Part shown: positions 1 through 6,394 of the stretch, in pieces | Layout: every line of letters begins with the position of its first letter | Position numbering within the stretch: the first letter of the stretch is position 1 | Origin: Lachnospiraceae bacterium UBA7027 | GTDB taxonomy: Bacteria; Bacillota; Clostridia; Lachnospirales; Lachnospiraceae | Assembly: GCA_002494135.1 (NCBI GenBank) | Contig: DLBG01000085.1 | Location: 12,363 to 29,528, forward strand | Direction of reading: 5' to 3' | Length of the DNA stretch: 17,166 nt | Translations under genes and position numbers: made by a program | The notes under the pieces: model-generated | What the model was told of the DNA's origin: nothing | What the model saw: only the letters and a program-made list of their open reading frames with translations | Databases searched by the model: none

Positions 1-3000
1 GCTGCAGGAATATCCGCTACAGGCGTTTCAACGGCAGGTGCACTCATTACCGGTTTTTCTACTACAGGTGTAGTTTCAATAACCGGCGCAGTTTCAACCG
101 GCTCTGCGGGCGCTGCTGCCTTGGGTCTTGGTTGTACCACTCTTCTTTCGTCGGTACCTTCCAGCATTCTGGTAATATCCTGAATTGCCTTTTCCTGTCT
201 CATTGCACGAAGTTTACGAATCGACTTCACGGTAGTTGTTTCGAAGTCGGATGTATACTTCTGGATAGACTTCTTAACAGGCTGCTGTTCCTCTGCCTGC
301 TTTCCGTCTGCAGTATTCGTCTTCACACCGTTTTTGATTACGGCAATAACTTTGGCATTTGCAAACAGATCCTTCGGAACTTCGATATCCGTAAGATTTA
401 CATGTTTTACAGGTGCCTTGGTTTCAGGCTGTTTAATTTCAACGGAAACCGGTTCAATGCTTTCCACATTATTGATGTTGGGTGCAGTGGACTTTCTTTC
501 CTCGCTTGCATTTTCGGTTGTCTTTGTTTCCTCTGCCGTTTTTGTTTCAGCGGCTGCTTTTACTTCTTCCGCTGCATTCGTACTCTCAATTACAGAGTTC
601 TCAACTGCGGCACTTTCCGCCACCTGCTCTTCCTTCGCTGCTTCGATGGCTGCCTGGGTTGCTCTTGCAAGACGTTCCTCTGCAATTTCTTTTGCCCTTG
701 CTTCCTTCTCCACTGCGGCCTGAACCGATGCTGCAATGGTATCTTCCGCGCTTACCTCAGGCTCTTCATACTGATCCTTTCGGCCGTCATAAGACATGCT
801 TGCATAAATATCGTAGGTAGGAAGATCGCTCTTCTCCACACGGATAACCGGAGTTTCTTCCTTCTTTTCCTCCATCTCGGGAATCTCACGAAGCGTCTTT
901 GCATTTAACGCATCCCAGTCGGAATACAACGGTGCATCGGGTTTTACAAAGTTCTTTCTTCTCGGCTTCTTTATTGATTTCTTTTCCTCGACCTTCGGTT
1001 CTTCGGGCTTCGGCTTGAATTCCATGGAAGGAGCAATCGGACGTTTTGCCTTTTCTTCTTCCTCGATCTTCTTCTTTTCTTCTTCCGTCATCGGCTTCGG
1101 AGTAAATACACCGGTTGCCTTCTTGTATGTCGGCTTCGGAACGCTGACTACCGGAACCGTTTCGACAGGTTCTTCCTCTTTCTTCGGGCGGATATTGATT
1201 TCGGTCTTCATCACCTTCTCGATGCGTTCCATGGTAGCTGCCGCACCGGTCTGGTTTAAGAATTCCTTCTTCTCCTCTTTCTTTCCGCCGATTGTAATCG
1301 TAGGAGCTACCGGAATAAAAGGCATATCCACATTCGAATGTTTTCTCTTGGTCTCCTCTTCGGTCGGCATGGCAAAGAGATTTCCGAAATCGTTTGTCTT
1401 CAGTACGGCGCCGTCCTGAATTACCTTCGGTGCCTCTTCTTTTCCGTTTACTTCGTCAACATTGTATACTCCCTCATCATCGGCAGACTGCTCGTAGGTT
1501 TCATAACCGTCTGCATAATTTCCGCCGCCGAAGGAATCATACTCTTCATTTCTGGAGCTGTAAGCTGCATACTCATCCGCGGAAATAAAGGTTCCTGTTG
1601 CCTCATCATAAACAGGCTCTTCATGGAAATATCTCGGAGTAAATACGGTCGGCTCATCCGCTGCCGTCGCGGTTGCCGCTTCCGTTGTATTTTCATAATA
1701 AAGCGGAGTGCCGTTTTCATCATAATAGAACGGAATCCCTGCCTCATCATAGAAAATCTGATTTCCGTTTTCATCATAGTAGATCGGATTTCCGTTTTCG
1801 TCATAATAAACCGGAGTGCCGTTTTCATCATAGAAGTACGGACTTCCGTTTTCGTCATAGAAAATCTGATTGCCGTTCTCATCATAATAGATGGCATTCC
1901 CGTTCTCGTCGAGATAGTACGGTGTGCCGTTCTCGTCATAATAGAACGGAGTTCCGTTCTCATCGTAAGAAGGTTCGGGATATACGGCACTCACAGGTTC
2001 TTCCGCGACAGGTTCTGCGTATGCCTCTTCTGCTACGGGCTCTTCTGCAGGAACTTCCTCAACAACAGGCTCTGCATATGTTTCTTCCGCTACAGGTTCT
2101 TCCACCGGTGTTTCTTCAATGACAGGCTCGTGAATAACAGCTTCCTCTGCAACCGGTTCTGCATATGCCTCTTCTGCTACAGGTTCTTCTGCAGGAGCTT
2201 CTTCGATAACTGCTTCTTCAATAGCTGCTTCTTCAACAACTGCTTCTTCCGCAACAAGTTCTGCATAGGTTTCTTCAACTACAGGCTCTGCATAAGTTTC
2301 TTCCGCTACAGGTTCTTCTGCAGAAGCTTCTTCGATAACTGCTTCTTCAATAGCTGCTTCTTCTTCAACAACTGCTTTTTCCGCAACAGGTTCTGCATAG
2401 GTTTCTTCAACTACAGGCTCTGCATAAGTTTCTTCCGCTACAGGCTCTTCTGCAGGAGCTTCTTCGATGACTGCCTCTTCCACCGGAGCTTCTTCAATGA
2501 CAGGCTCGGCAATAACTGCTTCCTCTGCAACAGGCTCCTCGGCAGGTCCCCTCGAAACATCGCCCATACCAAGCCAGGATACCGGCTCAAATACAGGAGC
2601 GGGTTCTTCGATAACAGGTGCTGCTGCCACGGGTTCTTCGAAAACAGGTGCTGCTGCCACGGGTTCTTCGATAACAGGTGCTGCTGCCACGGGTTCTTCA
2701 ATAACAGGCGCTGCCACAGATTCTTCCATTACAGGTACTGCCGCCACTACCGGTTCTTCTGCAACAGGTGCTGCCGGTGCTGCAGGTACAACAGGTTCCG
2801 CAAACGTGCTCGCAGTTGAAAATACGGTTTCCTTCTTCACAGGTGCGGAATTAACCACATACGTATTCTCCGGCATCGTCTTGTCGGAATGCACACCGCT
2901 GGGCTTACGTCTGAACTGCTGTTTCGGCTCGGAAATATCCTCTGCCGCCGGTGCCTGATAATTCGAACGAATCGGAACGTTTGCATTCCGATACGAATTG

Positions 3001-4787
3001 CGCTCGTTGGAATCACTGCTTTCATCAAGCAACGCATAATTGACCGTGTTTGTTTTGGGTTTGCGCATGCTGCGCAGACTCAAACGGTCGCGAATGGACA
3101 TCATCGGACCGTATTTTGCATTCTCTTTTGCCATCGCAGATGCTGCTGCCAGATCCGCATTGGGTGCCATGGTTGCTCCGTTTGCTACATTCGCAGCCTG
3201 CGTTCTGTTTCTCTGCTCCGCAGGAGGTGTTACACCAAGTGATGTGGAATCATGATAGGAAACCGTCGAACGGTTCACTGCCCAGACCTTGGTCTTGTCG
3301 GTTTTTCCCGCAAGAATGGTTTTTACCGTTTCAAAGGACGTCATCATGCAGTGGTCCATGTTGTTGTAACGATGCTGTCCGTTACGTCCGACGCAGTACA
3401 GATTCGGGAAATTATCAAGATAATTCTTAATCTCGTCAAAACGGTTATAGGAATCGAAATATGCCGGATAAGCTTTCGGAACCATAACCTTGTTAAAATC
3501 AAGCACAGACACATTGCTCTCGATAATGCCGAGTTTTGCAAGTTCTTCCACCGCAAGCTTCTGCCACTGGATATCGCTCTGGTTCCAGTAATAGTCGCCT
3601 TCGGAACAGCAGTACTCAAGGCCGATCCATACGTTTTCTTCGGGTTTTTGTAACAGATACGGGGACCAGTTGTTATAAATCTGGATTCTTCCCACCTTAA
3701 CAGAGGAATCCTGAACATAAATCCAGCATTCCGGAATGATATCATTTAATGTTTTGATTTTGGAAGTATTCTTGATCTTCAGAGAAGGAACCAGAATACC
3801 AAGAACCACGAGGTCACGATACGGCAGTCCCTTTGCCACGTCCTCGACACTGAACGGAACACCTTTCATGGAAAGAATCAGTTCCTTGATCGGCATGGAG
3901 GAAATGATGATGTCCGCAGGCTCAAAGAACTCCTGGCCGTCAAATTCGCAGCGAACGCCCTTGATGACATTGTTCTCGGTCTCGATTCCTGTAACCTTGC
4001 AACGGAAACGGATTCTTCCGCCGTTGTCGGTGAATTTTCTTGCCGCCAAATCCCAAAGCTGTCCGGGACCGAATTTAGGGTATAAGAATTCTTCTCCGAA
4101 TTCCGCATCTTCCTGCGCATTCGGATTCTTTCTTTTTGATGATTTGTCTTTGAGAATGGAGGAGACGGAAAGCCCCTTTAGACGCTGGGCACCCCACTCC
4201 GCGCTGATTTGGGACGGATGACGTCCCCAGAGTTTCTCCGTGTATTTTTCAAAGAAAGACTGATACAGCTGCTTTCCGAAATGATTTAAGAGATAATTCT
4301 CGAGATTATCTTCCTTCTTCTTGAAAACGGAGCTTTCCAGATAGCTGAATCCGGCTTTTGCAGCCTGGCCGAAACCGAGGCTTTTCACGGTGTTGCTGTT
4401 GAATCGAACCGGATATTCGATAAAACTGTCATTGTAATGGATGCTGCTGACACGTTTTCTGACCAGCATAACATCATCTTCGAATTCGGGATCCGGTCCG
4501 CCGGGCGCCGTCGGAATGCTTCTTTTCAGAATACGGTCATCCTTTGCGGGCTGCCCCTGTTTGGACAGGATTTCTTCCCACCAGTTCTTCACTTCTTCAC
4601 TGTTCGTAAAGAAACGGTGGCCACCCAGATCCATCAAATTGCCGTTGTGATTTACGGTCCTGGCAATACCGCCGATAACGCCGGTTGCCTCCATAATGGT
4701 TACATCGTAATCCTTCGATTTTTTCACCAATTCGTATCCGGCCGTGATTCCGGCAGGACCCGCTCCGATGATAACAACCTTCTTCAT
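1..4787 (-). CDS. FAD-dependent oxidoreductase (HemY/UGM-like) with giant repetitive tail, partial at the 3' end
   Basis: The frame is open from the ATG at 4785-4787 to the window edge, at least 1595 codons with no stop (spot-checked in five places). Residues 1-500 resemble the protoporphyrinogen-oxidase/UDP-galactopyranose-mutase-like flavoprotein class: Rossmann motif VVIIGAGPAG at 4-13, then GGHRFF, EKLWG, PKFGPGQLWD and a C-terminal FAD-site stretch VGRNGQHRYNN just before residue 477. The family is usually about 450-550 residues and often linked to sugar or glycan metabolism, but the substrate here is unknown. The tail is Asn/Ser-rich (500-690), then Pro/Glu/Val/Ala repeats (about 690-940), ten 9-residue DENG repeats (942-1031), a Lys/Glu-rich segment (about 1230-1256), a basic patch KKPRRK (about 1270) and an Ala/Glu-rich region likely helical. 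I see no signal peptide, membrane segment or sorting motif in the visible part, so it is probably cytoplasmic. A consensus promoter and an AAAGGGG ribosome site precede the start. Confidence 0.88.
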   Translation of the reverse strand, partial: MKKVVIIGAGPAGITAGYELVKKSKDYDVTIMEATGVIGGIARTVNHNGNLMDLGGHRFFTNSEEVKNWWEEILSKQGQPAKDDRILKRSIPTAPGGPDPEFEDDVMLVRKRVSSIHYNDSFIEYPVRFNSNTVKSLGFGQAAKAGFSYLESSVFKKKEDNLENYLLNHFGKQLYQSFFEKYTEKLWGRHPSQISAEWGAQRLKGLSVSSILKDKSSKRKNPNAQEDAEFGEEFLYPKFGPGQLWDLAARKFTDNGGRIRFRCKVTGIETENNVIKGVRCEFDGQEFFEPADIIISSMPIKELILSMKGVPFSVEDVAKGLPYRDLVVLGILVPSLKIKNTSKIKTLNDIIPECWIYVQDSSVKVGRIQIYNNWSPYLLQKPEENVWIGLEYCCSEGDYYWNQSDIQWQKLAVEELAKLGIIESNVSVLDFNKVMVPKAYPAYFDSYNRFDEIKNYLDNFPNLYCVGRNGQHRYNNMDHCMMTSFETVKTILAGKTDKTKVWAVNRSTVSYHDSTSLGVTPPAEQRNRTQAANVANGATMAPNADLAAASAMAKENAKYGPMMSIRDRLSLRSMRKPKTNTVNYALLDESSDSNERNSYRNANVPIRSNYQAPAAEDISEPKQQFRRKPSGVHSDKTMPENTYVVNSAPVKKETVFSTASTFAEPVVPAAPAAPVAEEPVVAAVPVMEESVAAPVIEEPVAAAPVIEEPVAAAPVFEEPVAAAPVIEEPAPVFEPVSWLGMGDVSRGPAEEPVAEEAVIAEPVIEEAPVEEAVIEEAPAEEPVAEETYAEPVVEETYAEPVAEKAVVEEEAAIEEAVIEEASAEEPVAEETYAEPVVEETYAELVAEEAVVEEAAIEEAVIEEAPAEEPVAEEAYAEPVAEEAVIHEPVIEETPVEEPVAEETYAEPVVEEVPAEEPVAEEAYAEPVAEEPVSAVYPEPSYDENGTPFYYDENGTPYYLDENGNAIYYDENGNQIFYDENGSPYFYDENGTPVYYDENGNPIYYDENGNQIFYDEAGIPFYYDENGTPLYYENTTEAATATAADEPTVFTPRYFHEEPVYDEATGTFISADEYAAYSSRNEEYDSFGGGNYADGYETYEQSADDEGVYNVDEVNGKEEAPKVIQDGAVLKTNDFGNLFAMPTEEETKRKHSNVDMPFIPVAPTITIGGKKEEKKEFLNQTGAAATMERIEKVMKTEINIRPKKEEEPVETVPVVSVPKPTYKKATGVFTPKPMTEEEKKKIEEEEKAKRPIAPSMEFKPKPEEPKVEEKKSIKKPRRKNFVKPDAPLYSDWDALNAKTLREIPEMEEKKEETPVIRVEKSDLPTYDIYASMSYDGRKDQYEEPEVSAEDTIAASVQAAVEKEARAKEIAEERLARATQAAIEAAKEEQVAESAAVENSVIESTNAAEEVKAAAETKTAEETKTTENASEERKSTAPNINNVESIEPVSVEIKQPETKAPVKHVNLTDIEVPKDLFANAKVIAVIKNGVKTNTADGKQAEEQQPVKKSIQKYTSDFETTTVKSIRKLRAMRQEKAIQDITRMLEGTDERRVVQPRPKAAAPAEPVETAPVIETTPVVEKPVMSAPAVETPVADIPA
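1695..1964 (-). repeat. Ten tandem 27-base repeats encoding DENG-x-x-x-Y-Y units
   Basis: On the minus strand, residues 942-1031 of the flavoprotein tail are ten back-to-back 9-residue units with no spacer. Examples are DENGTPFYY, DENGNAIYY, DENGNQIFY and DENGSPYFY. Only one unit departs from the DENG core (DEAG). Positions 5-6 vary among T, N, S, I and P, A, Q; positions 8-9 are nearly always aromatic. Third-codon positions differ between units (GAT/GAC, GAG/GAA, TAT/TAC), so the protein pattern is better conserved than the DNA, which points to selection on the peptide. Confidence 0.93.
2176..2436 (-). repeat. Two near-identical tandem copies of 129 and 132 bases in the flavoprotein tail
   Basis: Copy one is 2176-2304 and copy two 2305-2436. 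They differ by a handful of substitutions and one extra Glu codon in copy two, and a third partial copy begins at 2437. Both lengths are multiples of three, so the frame is kept. The encoded 43-44 residues are built from AEEPVAEETYAEPVVEE-like blocks with VIEEA stretches. The near identity of the DNA suggests recent duplication. Confidence 0.9.
2601..2720 (-). repeat. Four tandem 30-base repeats encoding VAAAPVIEEP units
   Basis: Units lie at 2601-2630, 2631-2660, 2661-2690 and 2691-2720. Units one and three are identical, unit two has one base change (Ile to Phe), and unit four is degenerate. Each unit is ten codons in the frame of the flavoprotein tail (residues about 690-729). Confidence 0.92.
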
Positions 4788-4833
4788 TCGACTAATAACC
4801 CCTTTCCCCCGTCTGTAATACACATTCCATAAT

Positions 4834-4862
4834 ATTATAGTCGATTATCCTCTCCTTGTAAA
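4834..4862 (-). promoter_or_regulatory. Sigma-A promoter of the giant flavoprotein gene
   Basis: Reading the minus strand, the -35 box TTTACA (4857-4862) and a perfect -10 box TATAAT (4834-4839) are separated by 17 bases. The predicted start of transcription leaves a leader of about 40 bases before the ATG at 4787. Confidence 0.8.
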
Positions 4863-4886
4863 CCAAATGTACCCCAAAAAACGCCC

Positions 4887-4915
4887 TTTACGTATCGCTT
4901 CCGGGATGTTATAAT
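4887..4915 (+). promoter_or_regulatory. Extended -10 promoter of yerC
   Basis: The -35-like TTTACG (4887-4892) lies 17 bases before a perfect TATAAT (4910-4915). A TG dinucleotide at 4907-4908 gives an extended -10 element. It is divergent from the flavoprotein promoter, with only 24 bases between the two -35 boxes. Confidence 0.75.
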
Positions 4916-4922
4916 ATATTCG

Positions 4923-4970
4923 CGTGTTAAAGTATTAAAGCGTGAAAATTTTAAAGCGTGAATGCTTCAC
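4923..4970 (+). promoter_or_regulatory. Repeat-rich leader of yerC, possible operator
   Basis: The hexamer TTAAAG occurs at 4927, 4935 and 4951, and the 12-mer TTAAAGCGTGAA is repeated exactly at 4935-4946 and 4951-4962. The second copy runs into a perfect inverted repeat, GTGAA-TGC-TTCAC (4958-4970). The block sits just downstream of the yerC -10 box, where a repressor could act. Operator function is inferred. Confidence 0.4.
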
Positions 4971-4998
4971 AGTGTGATGATATTCGGAGGATAAAATC

Positions 4999-5295
4999 AT
5001 GAACAACAAATTAAAAACTGCTGCCGTCGATCAGCTTTTTGATGCTGTTTTATGTCTCGAAAGCAAAGAAGAATGCTACAACTTTTTTGAGGATTTGTGT
5101 ACCGTGAACGAACTTCTGGCACTGTCTCAGCGATTCGCGGTTGCCCGCATGCTGAAAGAGAAAAAGACATATCTTGAAATTGCCGAGAAAACCGGCGCAT
5201 CCACCGCTACCATTTCCAGAGTAAACCACTCTTTAAACTACGGAAGCGATGGATACGAATTAATCTTTAAGCGTATGGATAAAAAAGAGAACTAA
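4999..5295 (+). CDS. yerC: YerC/YecD-type TrpR-family DNA-binding regulator
   Basis: A 98-residue cytoplasmic protein of the TrpR-like superfamily, YerC/YecD branch, common in Firmicutes and distinct from the enterobacterial tryptophan repressor. The first 55 residues are helical, including the family-typical VNELLALSQRFAVARML stretch. A helix-turn-helix follows at about 58-78 (LEIAEKTGASTATISRVNHSL, typical of the superfamily). The length matches the family. The start is set by a GGAGG ribosome site 8-10 bases upstream. The ligand and targets are unknown. It is divergent from the flavoprotein gene and adjacent to the aromatic operon, so control of either is possible but unproven. Its TAA overlaps the stop codon of the convergent LytM-like gene by four bases, leaving no room for a terminator between them. 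Confidence 0.92.
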   Translation: MNNKLKTAAVDQLFDAVLCLESKEECYNFFEDLCTVNELLALSQRFAVARMLKEKKTYLEIAEKTGASTATISRVNHSLNYGSDGYELIFKRMDKKEN

Positions 5296-5957
5296 CCGTT
5301 GATTTCCATGACATCCATGGGATTGATAAAATCCTTGTCGTACATCATCTGATAACCGACTTTTGAGGATACATAATTGACTTCAAAGAGGAGCTGACCG
5401 ATAGAGACGTCATCTCCTTCTTTTACTTTCGGGTTGTCGTTATAGCGGTAAACGGTAAGATAGCCGTTGCCGTGATCAATCGTCACTCTTCTTCCGTACT
5501 CATCATCATCTTCCACCTTAACTACCGTTCCCTTCCCGGCTGCCATGACCTTTGCCCCGTGCTGGACATTGAACACCACAATCGGGTCCTGTTCTTCCTC
5601 AACCTGGCCTTCTTCGTCCGGATCCGGTACCGCATTCGAGGGTTGCGAAAGGATTGTCGCCTTTCCGCTAACCGGGAGTCCTTTGGGATAAAATAACTGC
5701 GCTTCCGCTTCTTCCTTTGCGATTTTCTCCGCAAGCTGATTGGAAAGAAGTGTAATCTGCTCCTGCATCTCATTCTGTTCTCTGGTCATGACGATACTCA
5801 TCTCCTCCTTCTGCGAAGCAAGAAGATCCGTAGCGGCGGAAAGTCGTCTTAACTGAACAATCGTAACGACGAGTGCGATTTCCGTCAAAAGAACCACGCA
5901 TCCGACCGCTATATGAATGATCAGAAGTTTCTTCGGCATATGAAGTTTATTCTCCAT
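5292..5957 (-). CDS. Membrane-anchored LytM/M23-like protein lacking zinc ligands
   Basis: The protein has 221 residues: a short basic N-terminus, one membrane segment (about 11-35), a coiled coil (about 37-88), an acidic linker (about 110-124) and a LytM-like beta domain (about 124-215). The domain keeps the IDHGNGYLTVY strand and the GDDVSIGQLL strand typical of M23 peptidases. The HxGxD motif is replaced by DPIVV, the YxH position by YRY, and the terminal HLH by a GYQMM stretch. It is therefore probably not a peptidase. Known degenerate LytM proteins (EnvC, NlpD) activate cell wall amidases, which suggests a similar role outside the membrane. It is the last gene of the aromatic operon; its ATG overlaps the end of aroQ by 11 bases, with an AAAGGAG ribosome site inside aroQ. 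Confidence 0.8.
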   Translation of the reverse strand: MENKLHMPKKLLIIHIAVGCVVLLTEIALVVTIVQLRRLSAATDLLASQKEEMSIVMTREQNEMQEQITLLSNQLAEKIAKEEAEAQLFYPKGLPVSGKATILSQPSNAVPDPDEEGQVEEEQDPIVVFNVQHGAKVMAAGKGTVVKVEDDDEYGRRVTIDHGNGYLTVYRYNDNPKVKEGDDVSIGQLLFEVNYVSSKVGYQMMYDKDFINPMDVMEING

Positions 5958-6390
5958 GTGTCTCCTTTCCCTGTATCAGTACTTTCATGGCCTCTGTGTA
6001 TCCCTTAAAACCGAGTCCTGCGAATGTTGCAACGCAGTACGGGCGAATATACGAAATCTGACGAAAATCCTCTCTGGCGGAAACATCGCTGATATGCACC
6101 TCCACCGTCGGAATGGAAACGGCCTTTAGTGCATCCAGAATGGCAACGGAGGTATGGGTGTAGGCTGCGGGATTGATGACAATGCCGTCATATTTACCGT
6201 ATGCCGCCTGGATGGTATCCACCAGAGCTCCCTCATGGTTGGACTGAAAGAAATCAACTTCCGCTCCGAGTTCTTTTGCACCGTTTTTGCAAAACTCCAC
6301 GAGGTCATCGTAGGTCTGTGCTCCGTAAATGTTTTTCTCGCGAATGCCGAGCATGTTAATGTTTGGTCCGTTAATCACCAGAATTTTCAT
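5947..6390 (-). CDS. aroQ: 3-dehydroquinate dehydratase, type II
   Basis: Converts 3-dehydroquinate to 3-dehydroshikimate, step three of the shikimate pathway, in the cytoplasm. The 147 residues match the usual type II size. Visible landmarks are GPNINMLG (8-15), the catalytic Tyr22 in NIYG, NPAAYTHTSVA (73-83) with the catalytic-region His79, and EVHISDVSAREDFR (97-110). Small departures from the common forms are NPAAY for NPGAY and SDVSARE for SNIHARE; they do not remove catalytic residues. The ATG lies four bases after the TGA of aroE-aroK and its ribosome site overlaps that gene's end, so translation is probably coupled. It is the type II enzyme, unrelated to the type I enzyme AroD. Confidence 0.95.
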   Translation of the reverse strand: MKILVINGPNINMLGIREKNIYGAQTYDDLVEFCKNGAKELGAEVDFFQSNHEGALVDTIQAAYGKYDGIVINPAAYTHTSVAILDALKAVSIPTVEVHISDVSAREDFRQISYIRPYCVATFAGLGFKGYTEAMKVLIQGKETHGE

Positions 6391-6394
6391 AAAA

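Noticed and set aside
132..1419. Several open plus-strand frames of 110-260 codons
   Set aside because: All lie opposite the continuous minus-strand tail reading frame and have low-complexity, Cys/Phe/Ser-rich translations with no recognisable domain.
1448..1990. A 180-codon minus-strand frame rich in Met, Arg and Thr
   Set aside because: It is a second reading frame over the DENG repeats. The DENG frame continues to a recognisable enzyme upstream; this one begins and ends within the repeats.
1695..2720. Possible CRISPR array because of regular repeats
   Set aside because: Repeats are direct, spacer-free, multiples of three and part of an open coding frame; there are no cas genes.
1338..2819. 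A 493-codon open frame on the plus strand, rich in Cys, Phe and Arg
   Set aside because: It is the exact antisense of the repeats in the flavoprotein tail; the repeat codons lack reverse-strand stops. The composition is unlike a real protein and it has no ribosome site.
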